In this document: piece after piece, positions 20,988 to 29,086 of the stretch | Layout of the letters: every line of letters begins with the position of its first letter | Position numbering within the stretch: position 1 is the first letter of the stretch | Virus record (IMG/VR): IMGVR_UViG_3300018416_000075 | Coordinates: 1 to 29,956 of that record | Source of the DNA: a virus | Reading direction: 5' to 3' (one strand) | Length of the DNA: 29,956 nt | The notes under the pieces: generated by a model | The model's database searches: none | What the model was told of the DNA's origin: nothing | What the model saw: only the letters and a program-made list of their open reading frames with translations | Translations under genes and position numbers: made by a program

Positions 20988-22307
20988 ATGTCTGACAGCA
21001 CAAGCGTAGCACTCATGCAAGCACAACTCCCGGCCCACCTGCAGAAGAAGGCAGCAGAGATCGCGGAGAGGAACGCCGCGGCCGCCGGCGGTATCAAGAC
21101 CGGTGGCTTCCCGAGGATCTCCCTCGCCGGCGGTAAGTTCCACGTTGTGGAAGATGGCGAGAAGCGCCTGATCCACAGCCCGGATGACCCGAGCCTGCCA
21201 CTCATGCGGTTGTCGGCCGTCGTCGTTGGTTGGTCCCCGCACGTCATGAAGACCTACTACCCGGGTGACTTCGATCAGAACGACGATCACTCCGAGCCGA
21301 CCTGTCGCAGTGACGACGGGATGACCCCGGACGCTGACATTGCTACGCCGCAGTCCAAGTCCTGCGCGACCTGCCCCCAGAACGCTTGGGGTTCCAAGAT
21401 CAGCAAGTACAGCGGTAAAGAAGTTAAGGCCTGTACCGATGGCAAGCGTATCGTGCTCATCGCTGAGGGTGATCTGGACTCCCAGCCCCTGGCCCTGACC
21501 ATCACGCCGGCTGCACTGAAGGACTGGTCTCGCTATGTGAACCAGCTCACCAGCAAGGGCGCGAGCCTTGAGAGTGTGGTCACGGCGTTCACGTTCGATC
21601 CGAACGCGAGCTTCCCGCGCCTGCAGTTCAAGTTCCAGCGATTCCTCGATGAGGATGAGTACGACAAGATCGAACTCCGAGCGAAGTCTCCGGAGGTAAT
21701 GTCGATTGTCGCGCCGCGTCAGGTTACGTCAGCTCGGGCCCAGCTCCCGGCCCCGTCACCTGCTGCACCTGCTGCACCTGCTGCACCTGCTGCACCTGCT
21801 GCACCTGCTGTCGAACTGGGCGACCATATCCCGGCAGAGATCCAGGCTGCGATCAAGGCCGTAGGCGCTGACAGTGACGCTGGTAAGGCTATGCTCGCCA
21901 TGTATCCGGCGCCTGAGCCTGAGCCAGCGCCTGAGCCGGAGGTTGACCACTACGCCAACGTGCCGGAGGCGGTGCGCGAGAGCATCATCCAGGCCGTAGA
22001 AGCAGTCGGTGGACCCACGTCACCCGCTGGTATGGGAGTATTGTCCTCGTTTAAACAGAAGGCAGAGGAGGCCGCCCCGGTGGAGGAGAAGCCAAAGGCT
22101 AAGCCGAAGGCCAAGTCGAAACCCAAGGCCAAGGCGAAGGAGGAAGCTCCGGCTGCACCTGAAGCACCGAAGGCTCCGGCTGCACCTGAAGCACCGAAGG
22201 CTCCGGCTGCACCGAAGGCTCCGGCTGCACCAGCCGCTGGTTATGCCAGTGCTGAGCAGGCTGGTACGGACCTCAACGCACTGCTTCAGAAAGCGATGGG
22301 GGCGTAA
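20988..22307 (+). CDS. Likely ssDNA-binding protein with Pro/Ala-rich repeat tail
   Basis: A 439-residue protein behind AGGAG. The first 235 residues are a globular domain with four cysteines (C106, C126, C129, C149), which could bind zinc, and aromatic strands (VVVGWSPHVMKTYYPGD, LQFKFQRFLDEDEYDKIEL). Phage genes of this size at this position often encode single-stranded DNA-binding proteins, but this is an inference from layout. The C-terminal half is low-complexity: PAAPAAP repeats, a Glu/Pro run, a Lys/Pro-rich basic stretch (KAKPKAKSKPKAKAK) and EAPKAPAAP repeats, then a short helix (GTDLNALLQKAMGA). GTTTAAAC at 22049-22056 reads Phe-Lys in the linker. Confidence 0.65.
   Translation: MSDSTSVALMQAQLPAHLQKKAAEIAERNAAAAGGIKTGGFPRISLAGGKFHVVEDGEKRLIHSPDDPSLPLMRLSAVVVGWSPHVMKTYYPGDFDQNDDHSEPTCRSDDGMTPDADIATPQSKSCATCPQNAWGSKISKYSGKEVKACTDGKRIVLIAEGDLDSQPLALTITPAALKDWSRYVNQLTSKGASLESVVTAFTFDPNASFPRLQFKFQRFLDEDEYDKIELRAKSPEVMSIVAPRQVTSARAQLPAPSPAAPAAPAAPAAPAAPAVELGDHIPAEIQAAIKAVGADSDAGKAMLAMYPAPEPEPAPEPEVDHYANVPEAVRESIIQAVEAVGGPTSPAGMGVLSSFKQKAEEAAPVEEKPKAKPKAKSKPKAKAKEEAPAAPEAPKAPAAPEAPKAPAAPKAPAAPAAGYASAEQAGTDLNALLQKAMGA
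21759..21803 (+). repeat. 9-bp tandem repeat, five copies
   Basis: Five copies of CCTGCTGCA follow in a row (a partial sixth reaches about 21809), encoding Pro-Ala-Ala. Such short units change in number by replication slippage, and the copy number would change linker length without frameshift. Confidence 0.8.
22146..22231 (+). repeat. 27-bp tandem repeat in the ssDNA-binding protein tail
   Basis: A 27-bp unit encoding APAAPEAPK is repeated twice (22146-22172, 22173-22199), followed by a shortened 18-bp version (22200-22217) and a partial copy. It extends the Pro/Ala-rich tail in frame. Confidence 0.75.
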
Positions 22308-22609
22308 TGGAACCTGACTTCACTCGGGAGTTTATCCGGGTGGTCCAGGGTAGCGGGCTCACTAAGGGTGAGCTTGCTACTCTGTATGTCGTTACGATCC
22401 AGACAATCTACAACTGGCTGTCTGGTCGTACCGTACCCACTCAAGCCTTTGTTGTTGAACACGGGATAGTCATGAACCGATTGCTCCTGCGCATGATCGC
22501 GCACGGGTTGCTTCCACTGAAGCCCGGTCGGACACGCCAGCAACGAGACAAAAATGTAAACACAATTCTGCGTAGCGCATTGAAAGAATCTCAATCCGCT
22601 TTGCTGTAA
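22307..22609 (+). CDS. Small HTH DNA-binding protein
   Basis: A 100-residue protein, start overlapping the previous stop by one base (TAATG) behind GGGGGC. Residues 18-43 (LTKGELATLYVVTIQTIYNWLSGRTVP) form a helix-turn-helix of XRE/Cro type, and the C-terminal tail is basic (KPGRTRQQRDKN). It lies between the likely ssDNA-binding protein and the primase-helicase. It could be a transcription regulator or an origin-binding protein, and it is one of two HTH proteins here that could bind GTTTAAAC. The specific target is not shown by the sequence. Confidence 0.7.
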   Translation: MEPDFTREFIRVVQGSGLTKGELATLYVVTIQTIYNWLSGRTVPTQAFVVEHGIVMNRLLLRMIAHGLLPLKPGRTRQQRDKNVNTILRSALKESQSALL

Positions 22610-22617
22610 AGGCAGCC

Positions 22618-25455
22618 ATGGAAACCAAAGAATTTTTGCAGGCAGTATTGCCATCGCAAGGGGTTTACTTTGCCGCCACTCAGATACCCGGCGGTAAAGG
22701 ATTCAACCACTTCGCGTGTGACTCCGTAGCGGAGCTGGCGATACGATGCCTAGACTACGACGAGCAAGAGGCCACCACCTACTTCGCCACGTCGTCGTAT
22801 AAGAACAAAGAGGTTATCAACCGGAAGGGAAAGGCAGCCTACCGCACACAGGAGAACGTGCAGCTCGTGCGCTCGTTCTGGTTGGACCTGGATGTTGGGG
22901 AGGGGAAAGACTACGCCAGTCAGGCCGACGCGATGGTGGCGCTCGGTAAGTTCCTGAAGGACACAGGTCTACCGGTTCCGATCATCGTCAACTCCGGGAA
23001 CGGGGTACACGTCTACTGGCCGCTGAAGCAGGACATCGCGCCTGGCCAGTGGAAAGTCACGGCCGAGAATCTCAAGGCACTGACCACGGGTCTCGGTTTA
23101 AACGCTGACCCTGCACGGACATCTGACACAGCGTCAGTACTCCGGGCGCCCGGTACACACAACCGGAAGGGTGGGCAGGCCAAGATCGTATCCGTTATCA
23201 ACGAGGGCCAGGGTCCCATAGACTGGTTGGACTTCAACTCCACCATCTCGAAGATGATGAAGCAGCACAAGCTGGTCGTGAAGCGGGAGACAGCGACACA
23301 GCTCGGCGAGAAGCTGAACGAAGGCGCGCTAGTCAAGAGCGCATTCCCGCCGGCCAACGCGAACCTCGTGGCTGATCGTTGCAACCAGGTCCGGGAGTTC
23401 CGGGACAAGGCAGGGAACATCAAAGAGCCCCACTGGTACGCGGCCATCGGGCTCGTCGCGAAGACAACCAACGGTGAGGCTGTGGTCCACGAGTGGAGCA
23501 AGGGATTCTCCAGCTACGACAAGGATGAGACCGACCAGAAGCTGGAGCAGATCAAGGACTTTGGCCCCACGACGTGCAGCAAGTTCGATGCCGTCAACCC
23601 GGGAGGCTGTGAGGGATGCCCGTTCGCCGGGCGTGTCACCACTCCCATCGCGCTCGGGGTCGAAGTGCAGGAGGCCGCGCCGCCTACCGTCAAGGTTGTC
23701 ACCGAGGAGGGCGAGGTCGAGGTGCGGTTACCGAACCCACCGCCACCGTTCAGCCGGGGCTCAGGCGAGACGGCAGGGCTGTACTATGAGATAGACGGCG
23801 TGCCGGTCAGGTTCTACGAGAATGACCTGTTCCCTGTCGCACTGGAGTATGACGAGGCCGATGGCTTCGAGACTGCACGCATCCGCCACCACCTACCCCG
23901 TGATGGCTGGAAGGAATTCATGCTGCGCACGTCGAACGTGGTTACACCCAGCGATTTCAACAAGGCCCTCTTCGACGCATCTGTCAAGTGCAACACCGAG
24001 GGCAAACAGAAAGACACAATGAGGACTTACATGACATCATACCTAAAGAAACTGCAAGAAGAGACTAGGATCAAGACCCACCACCTGCAGTGTGGATGGA
24101 AAGAGAACAACACCGAGTTCCTGCTGGGCAACCGAATGTTTCAGGCCAACGGGAAGCACTACCACTCAGGGTTATCGAAGCGGGTCCACGACCTGAGCGA
24201 GGCGTTCGAGCCAGCTGGGGATTTCGATACGTGGTACGAACTGTCGGAGCAGCTGACCAAGCCGGGCTACGAGGCCCACACCTTTGCCCTCGCGCTCGGA
24301 TTCGGGGCACCGCTGCTGAGCCTCATGGGGTTCCACGGTATGCTGGTCAACATGGTAGGCGACTCAGGTGTTGGTAAGAGCACCACCGCCTGGTGGATGT
24401 TCAGCATTTACGGCAACTTCGAGAAGGGCATATCTACAGATAACAGCACAACCTTAGCACGTCTGTCGAAAATGTCTACGTTTGGGCATCTTCCTATGTA
24501 CATCGACGAGCTGACCAAAAAGGAACCGAAGGACGTCTCGGACCTGGCCTACAGCATCGCCAACGGGGCGGGGCGTGAGCGTTTAAACAGCGACGCCAGC
24601 GTGCAGGAGGTCCAGCGGTGGAATACCTTTGTCCTGTCCAGCTCGAACAACCACATCCATGACAAGCTCCGGCTCGATGCCGGCAATCCGGAGGCCCAGA
24701 TCCTTCGAGTGTTCGAGTACGAATTCAACAAGGCCCCCGGCTACGACAAGTTTATCGAGGAGCGACTGGTCCCCACGCTGCGCAACAACTACGGCCAGGC
24801 CGGCGAGCGGTACATAGGGAACCTGGTGCAGGCTGACAAAGAGGTCATCAGGAATCTTGTGAAGGGCTACAAGGACCGCCTGTCTGAGGCCTTCAATGGT
24901 CAGGGCAAGGAACGCTTCTGGTTCTTTGGCGCGGCTGTGGCGCTGGCAGGACTAGCCATGGCGCACCACTGGGGGATCGTGAAGGTCGGCCCGGAGTCTA
25001 TCTTCGACTGGATCGGGGAGCAGATCAAGATAATGCGCCGGGAGGCAGAGGCCATGTACAAGGATGAGCTTGAGCTGCTGAGTGAGTACATGAACGACAC
25101 CCAGCAGGAGCGCCTGATAGTCAACACTGACACCGGGTTACACCAGAGCGCCATCGTTGTCAAGGCCCCAGCCACCCATGCGAAGCTCAGCCAGCGGTAC
25201 GAGCTGGACACCAAGCAGCTTTACATATCCTACGGCAGCCTGCAGAAGTGGGCGACCGCTCGCGGGGAGAACATGAACGCCATAGGCAAGCGCCTGGTCG
25301 AGCGCGGGGTGATGAAATACAACAAGGTCATCAAGAGATCCCTTGGGGCCTTCACCGAGTTTGGCGGTGGCCGGGTGCACTGCTGGCATATTAACATGAA
25401 CCACCCGGATATGAAGGAAGTTCTGGACGTAGCGGAGCAGGCAGTGGTAGAATAA
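22618..25455 (+). CDS. PrimPol-type primase fused to replicative helicase
   Basis: A 945-residue replication protein. The N-terminal archaeo-eukaryotic primase domain shows FWLDLDVG (D90, D92), SGNGVHVYW (H131) and LRAPGTHN (R176, H181). A central cysteine cluster (CSKFDAVNPGGCEGCPF, near 320-336) could bind zinc or an iron-sulfur cluster. The C-terminal helicase domain has Walker A GDSGVGKST (581-589) and Walker B MYIDEL (627-632), in a DUF927-like layout. Together they would make primers and unwind DNA for the polymerase at 7965. GTTTAAAC sites at 23096 (Leu-Asn) and 24581 (Leu-Asn) fall in both halves. Start ATG 22618 follows AAAGGC. It ends the plus-strand unit. Confidence 0.88.
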   Translation: METKEFLQAVLPSQGVYFAATQIPGGKGFNHFACDSVAELAIRCLDYDEQEATTYFATSSYKNKEVINRKGKAAYRTQENVQLVRSFWLDLDVGEGKDYASQADAMVALGKFLKDTGLPVPIIVNSGNGVHVYWPLKQDIAPGQWKVTAENLKALTTGLGLNADPARTSDTASVLRAPGTHNRKGGQAKIVSVINEGQGPIDWLDFNSTISKMMKQHKLVVKRETATQLGEKLNEGALVKSAFPPANANLVADRCNQVREFRDKAGNIKEPHWYAAIGLVAKTTNGEAVVHEWSKGFSSYDKDETDQKLEQIKDFGPTTCSKFDAVNPGGCEGCPFAGRVTTPIALGVEVQEAAPPTVKVVTEEGEVEVRLPNPPPPFSRGSGETAGLYYEIDGVPVRFYENDLFPVALEYDEADGFETARIRHHLPRDGWKEFMLRTSNVVTPSDFNKALFDASVKCNTEGKQKDTMRTYMTSYLKKLQEETRIKTHHLQCGWKENNTEFLLGNRMFQANGKHYHSGLSKRVHDLSEAFEPAGDFDTWYELSEQLTKPGYEAHTFALALGFGAPLLSLMGFHGMLVNMVGDSGVGKSTTAWWMFSIYGNFEKGISTDNSTTLARLSKMSTFGHLPMYIDELTKKEPKDVSDLAYSIANGAGRERLNSDASVQEVQRWNTFVLSSSNNHIHDKLRLDAGNPEAQILRVFEYEFNKAPGYDKFIEERLVPTLRNNYGQAGERYIGNLVQADKEVIRNLVKGYKDRLSEAFNGQGKERFWFFGAAVALAGLAMAHHWGIVKVGPESIFDWIGEQIKIMRREAEAMYKDELELLSEYMNDTQQERLIVNTDTGLHQSAIVVKAPATHAKLSQRYELDTKQLYISYGSLQKWATARGENMNAIGKRLVERGVMKYNKVIKRSLGAFTEFGGGRVHCWHINMNHPDMKEVLDVAEQAVVE

Positions 25456-25484
25456 AGAATTGCCGAGCGTGTAAGCGTTAGGCG

Positions 25485-25532
25485 CCGGTGACTTCCTCCC
25501 TCCCCCCGTGTCGTGAGTCACCGGTTCTTTTT
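25485..25532 (+). terminator. Rho-independent-like terminator of the plus-strand unit
   Basis: CCGGTGAC at 25485-25492 pairs with GTCACCGG at 25517-25524, followed by TTCTTTTT. The loop is 24 bases and pyrimidine-rich, longer than usual. It lies 30 bases after the primase-helicase stop and works in the plus direction only, since no T run follows the stem on the other strand. Confidence 0.7.
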
Positions 25533-25551
25533 GGGTGGGGGGAGGTCCAAC

Positions 25552-25627
25552 GCCCGGTTAGCTCAGCTGGTAGAGCAACTGTCTTGTAAACAGTAGGTCC
25601 TGGGTTCGACTCCTAGACCGGGCACCA
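25552..25627 (+). tRNA. tRNA-Thr, anticodon UGU
   Basis: A complete 76-base cloverleaf. The 7-bp acceptor stem is GCCCGGT with ACCGGGC, the D stem is GCTC/AGC-like, the anticodon stem is ACTGT/ACAGT with loop CTTGTAA and anticodon TGT at 25585-25587, and the TpsiC stem is CTGGG/CCTAG-like. The CCA end is encoded in the DNA (25625-25627). It reads ACA codons. It lies after the terminator, between convergent gene blocks, so it needs read-through or its own promoter, which I do not see. Confidence 0.92.
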
Positions 25628-25635
25628 TTCAAAGT

Positions 25636-26436
25636 TTAAGGTATCGCCTGGAAGGGCAGGCCAGCGTCTCCACCAGGTCGGTTAGTAAAGGTATTCCACC
25701 GACCGATCGTGGCTGGGCCTGAGTCCGCACCCTCTTCAATTGCTATCAACATAACGAAGGCGCCCTCAACAGCCACATCCATAGTAGCCTCCACGTTGTA
25801 CGTCGCAGCTGCCTGGCCTGTCTTATAGTGCAGGCTGAAGTTGTTCTGGCTGGTCGTGATTGGCTGGTCGTAGATGGAAGTGGTGCTCGCAATATCATAG
25901 GTGAAGTTACAGTTACTGGAGTAGGACGCGGAGCCGGCCTGGATAAACAGAGTGGACGTACTCGGCGCCACCACATTGCCACTGGAGACCGTAGTTGTGT
26001 TCGTGCCCGTGGCTGGTGTGGACTGGAGCGCGTCGTTCAGTGTTGAGAACGTACCCGAGGATGATGTAATGACCGCACCGTTAAGCCCGGAAAATTCAAC
26101 CAGTGAACCTGTGAGGAACAATTGATCTGTCCCTGACTGGCGTGTGGGCATGGAGATCGTGAGGTTGTGGGTTCCCGCGCTGATGTTGCGGAGGATATAG
26201 AAATCCCCGGCGATCCCGTAATTATCCTTGACCCCATCGAAGTCGACCAGGGTGAAGGCTCCATCCTGGCTGTCGGTAACCGTCAGCTCTGAGGCTGTCC
26301 ACTCGTCGTAGGCATCCCAGTTCAGGAACAACAACAGGGCATTCCCTGCGGTGCAACCAGTTAAGGACAGCTCCGTTACGTCTGCCTCGGTGTAGGCCGT
26401 TAGCATGATGTTGTCTTGTTGTACGTTCGCTGGCAT
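25636..26436 (-). CDS. Beta-rich virion or tail-associated protein with C-terminal WNxFTNRP motif
   Basis: A 266-residue Thr/Ser/Asn-rich protein with alternating polar and hydrophobic residues, typical of beta-sandwich virion proteins; GAGGAGAT precedes the ATG. There is no signal peptide. The last 23 residues (GRWNTFTNRPGGDAGLPFQ and a few more) match the C terminus of the next gene upstream on this strand, the remainder does not. That C-terminal motif may be a shared trimerisation or attachment element. It is the last gene of the minus-strand unit. GTTTAAAC at 26449-26456 lies between this gene and the one at 26458. Confidence 0.7.
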   Translation of the reverse strand: MPANVQQDNIMLTAYTEADVTELSLTGCTAGNALLLFLNWDAYDEWTASELTVTDSQDGAFTLVDFDGVKDNYGIAGDFYILRNISAGTHNLTISMPTRQSGTDQLFLTGSLVEFSGLNGAVITSSSGTFSTLNDALQSTPATGTNTTTVSSGNVVAPSTSTLFIQAGSASYSSNCNFTYDIASTTSIYDQPITTSQNNFSLHYKTGQAAATYNVEATMDVAVEGAFVMLIAIEEGADSGPATIGRWNTFTNRPGGDAGLPFQAIP

Positions 26437-26457
26437 TTCAATCTCCTCGTTTAAACG

Positions 26458-26910
26458 CTATACTTCTTTCTCGTGGAACGGGAGTCCCGATCCATTAGGT
26501 CTGTTCGTGAACCTGTTCCATTTGCCTGGACGCCCCGTCGAGTCGAACGTCGCGTACCCGGCGGAGATTGTCCCGTTCAGTTCTACCAAGTAATCCGCCA
26601 CGCCTGCTATCTCGGCAACCGCCGACAGGAGCGCACCGGATGCAGCCGAACCGCTGGCCAGGGATCCTGATGTGCTTGCCTCGTCCGAGGATATCGTCAG
26701 GTTGTACACCCACAGCTCTGCTGCAGTACCATCTGCAGTTGCGGACCCGGCTGTGATTGTCCCGGATATGGTCGGAGGCCCAGCCGCCACGTAGTTTGTG
26801 GCGATGATCGAGATCCCGCTGGGTAACCGATAAACCGGATCCTCAGTTAGGGAGTGTTCCTCCTCGACTATCGTCTCACCGGACGGGAGTCGGTAGACTA
26901 ACCGGGCCAT
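26458..26910 (-). CDS. Small beta-rich virion-associated protein with the same C-terminal motif
   Basis: A 150-residue protein whose start overlaps the stop of the upstream gene by one base. The N terminus has two copies of VYRLPSG, at about residues 5-11 and 26-32, followed by an Ala/Gly/Ser/Thr-rich beta region. The C terminus GKWNRFTNRPNGSGLPF matches the C terminus of the neighbouring 25636-26436 protein, although the remainder differs. Low-complexity, Gly/Ala/Ser-rich composition fits decoration or fibre proteins. Function inferred only from composition and neighbours. Confidence 0.68.
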   Translation of the reverse strand: MARLVYRLPSGETIVEEEHSLTEDPVYRLPSGISIIATNYVAAGPPTISGTITAGSATADGTAAELWVYNLTISSDEASTSGSLASGSAASGALLSAVAEIAGVADYLVELNGTISAGYATFDSTGRPGKWNRFTNRPNGSGLPFHEKEV

Positions 26911-28232
26911 TAGCTAACCTCGACCAGCGGACATACGTAGACCGTGTAGGACGCCTTTGCCAAGACCGGCCGTATCTGGATGAATCCCTTCTCCTGTGGT
27001 GTAAACGTGAACGATATCTGCTGTTCGTTGGGGTTCGTCATGCCCGTCGTGGTCCATGTCTCGCTGCTGGTAGTCAGGTCAGCCGCTGTGCCGTCGGTCG
27101 CAACCTCGCTGGTATCCTGTATGGCCAGGGGGAACCCGGACGTGCCCAGGTAGCTGAGCGTTGCATAGAACTCGTCGTCCTGCAGGGCAGTTGCACTATC
27201 ATGCAGGATGTGGAGTGTGACTGTGACCGAGCTGCCGGTTGTCTCATTCCACACGCTGATAGGCTGATACAGTGCCAGCGGCTGATGCCAGCTAGCCCCG
27301 GAAAGACTCGTGAAGTTGTACGATATGCCGGTGGTACCATCCGAGGCTCCGTCGGTTCGAACAAGCGTTGTCTCATCCTTGATATCGCCTGCGTCTGTGG
27401 CTTCCCAAAACTTGTAGTTGGTATCACCGTCGTCGCAGTTGTACATTATGGTACGGCCTAGATTGGTACGGACTTCCAGTGGATCTCCTGTCCAGCTCGA
27501 CGGTAGTTTGCAGTTGGATATGTAACACTCGGTAATGTCCGAAAGTCCTGAGAGGATATCAAAGCCGGCCGGCCCATTAGAGGCATCGAAATCTCTGACA
27601 GTCCACGTGCCGCCGGCCGCGCTGCTGATAAACCCTACCGCAGCGTGACCGGACAGTAAGCTGCCGCCGTCGACCTCCACAAAAGAATTCGTGAAGCCAC
27701 TGGTCTTGAATAAGTATGCCACGGTAGATATGGCGTTAAAGCCACAGTCGATAAACCTAACGCGCGCGTCGGCCGTTGTCGGGTATATCGCGCTGCTGGA
27801 TGCTACCCCGGTCTGCAAAGTAAACTCACAGTCACGAGCAACGATAAGCCCACCGCTCTGTGTGTTCAACCTGATGTCGTCAGTGCCGGAGGCCAAGCCG
27901 ACGACGAGGTCAAGCCCTTGGAAATAGACCCCCGTCCCGGTTGTATTCATAGTTAGGTCGCTGCCGCATTCGATCCTGGCGCCGCGGGTATGCGTAGTAG
28001 GCGGAGATCCGCTTGTCTTATCGGCCGATATGACACGTACCGGGGAGGCGATCGTGCCGGCCCACGCCCAGCTCACGTTGGCGGCGGTATTCTCTGAGTG
28101 GTCCGAGGCTACCCATATAGTATCCCCGGCGGAGTCAGCCCCTGCCGCGCCGGCAACTGTCGTATATGCGTCGGTCCACGATGTACCGTCCGCTACGCCT
28201 ACTGCATTACTGTCTACATAAATGTCTGCCAT
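26910..28232 (-). CDS. Right-handed beta-helix protein, probable tail spike or fibre
   Basis: A 440-residue protein, the longest on the minus strand. MADIYVDSNAVGVADGTSWTDAYTT at the start is a recognisable beginning of pectate-lyase-like beta-helix proteins, including phage tail spikes; I give it cut: IYVDSNAVG, then DGTSWTDAY. Repeated short strands follow with G, N, D and V at turn positions (RIECGSDLTMNTTGTGVYF, GLIVARDCEF, VRFIDCGFN). The C-terminal part is a beta domain. Such proteins bind or degrade host surface polysaccharide, but no catalytic residue pair is certain here. There is no GTTTAAAC in the gene. Confidence 0.75.
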   Translation of the reverse strand: MADIYVDSNAVGVADGTSWTDAYTTVAGAAGADSAGDTIWVASDHSENTAANVSWAWAGTIASPVRVISADKTSGSPPTTHTRGARIECGSDLTMNTTGTGVYFQGLDLVVGLASGTDDIRLNTQSGGLIVARDCEFTLQTGVASSSAIYPTTADARVRFIDCGFNAISTVAYLFKTSGFTNSFVEVDGGSLLSGHAAVGFISSAAGGTWTVRDFDASNGPAGFDILSGLSDITECYISNCKLPSSWTGDPLEVRTNLGRTIMYNCDDGDTNYKFWEATDAGDIKDETTLVRTDGASDGTTGISYNFTSLSGASWHQPLALYQPISVWNETTGSSVTVTLHILHDSATALQDDEFYATLSYLGTSGFPLAIQDTSEVATDGTAADLTTSSETWTTTGMTNPNEQQISFTFTPQEKGFIQIRPVLAKASYTVYVCPLVEVS

Positions 28233-28233
28233 A

Positions 28234-28695
28234 CTATTCTCCGGTGGCCACCTTCACTGTGTTTAAACAGGTAGCATACTCTTGTAGTTTCGCCGAGAAG
28301 TTATCCCACTGACTCTGGTCCATCCCGAATGCTGATCTAAGCTGTGCGGCTGTGAAGTCTCCCGCATTAAGACGGTTGATAATCCACCCCGCTATTGCCA
28401 TCGTCACGTTCTCAGTGGAGTCCTTGTACTCCTGCCGAAGCCGAGCAACCATCTCCTGAGTCGTGCTGAAGCGTGCCGGCGGTGCCAGGTCATCGAAGAT
28501 CATCTTCCAGAATTCCTGCACCGCCAGGCGATTGAACACCTTGGACTCCCTCTCTGCCGCGACTGCGTTGTAGTCTATCCCATCAGGTACAGACCAAGTA
28601 CGTGTGGCCACTTCTCCCTGGGCATCCGAATAAACCGCGCGTATCCACCGTTCGCCGTTTGCCTGAGTTGGGCCAACGTAAACAACGTACGACAT
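28234..28695 (-). CDS. Hypothetical virion-module protein
   Basis: A 153-residue protein started at the ATG two bases after the upstream stop (28697); a longer frame inside the upstream gene gives a Cys/Arg-rich N terminus and is unlikely. The N-terminal part (MSYVVYVGPTQANGERWIRAVYSD) is beta-like and the rest helical (VAVQEFWKMIFDDLAPP-like, WIINRLNAGDFTAAQLRSAFG). It resembles no family that I can name. Its start lies in the minus-strand structural unit. GTTTAAAC at 28261-28268 is read Leu-Asn near the C terminus. Confidence 0.65.
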   Translation of the reverse strand: MSYVVYVGPTQANGERWIRAVYSDAQGEVATRTWSVPDGIDYNAVAAERESKVFNRLAVQEFWKMIFDDLAPPARFSTTQEMVARLRQEYKDSTENVTMAIAGWIINRLNAGDFTAAQLRSAFGMDQSQWDNFSAKLQEYATCLNTVKVATGE

Positions 28696-28696
28696 C

Positions 28697-29086
28697 TTAC
28701 GGCGCGGCTGTGTACGACAGTGACGACACAGACACCGTCTGACCAGCACCAATAGTCGTATTAGTGATCTCGATATCACCGCCTCCACCTGTGGCCGTGA
28801 CTGAACCAAAGACTATCGCGACGTTATCCCGATCACGTAATTCGAATTTTGTTACTGGTGAAGCATTGCCGGTCGCGTTGGTGTCGCTCGTCACTGCATT
28901 AAATGTAGCCGTACCACTCGCTGCCGCTCCTGCCGCCGGGTTGCCGAGAGGCAACGTTGCCACTTCAGCATCAGCGGCTGTGAGCAATACCAAGTCGCCC
29001 TGCGCATCGGTTGTACCGCCGTCGAGATCATCGACCACGGCGTCGGCCAGCGTGTTACGCATAGCTGTTACATGAGTTACCGCCAT
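28697..29086 (-). CDS. Small Ala/Thr/Gly-rich virion-associated protein
   Basis: A 129-residue protein started at ATG 29086 with AGGGG upstream; the longer frame to 29125 would read into the previous gene. Its sequence is beta-rich and low in charge (GNPAAGAAASGTATFNAV, VTATGGGGDIEITNTT). This composition is typical of phage decoration or tail-fibre-associated proteins found in structural modules. It overlaps the upstream gene by 10 bp. No motif identifies a function. Confidence 0.65.
   Translation of the reverse strand: MAVTHVTAMRNTLADAVVDDLDGGTTDAQGDLVLLTAADAEVATLPLGNPAAGAAASGTATFNAVTSDTNATGNASPVTKFELRDRDNVAIVFGSVTATGGGGDIEITNTTIGAGQTVSVSSLSYTAAP

Noticed and set aside
25632-25639. GTTTAAGG, a near copy of the motif just before the last minus-strand gene
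   Set aside because: Two of eight bases differ, and the palindrome is lost, so it was not counted.
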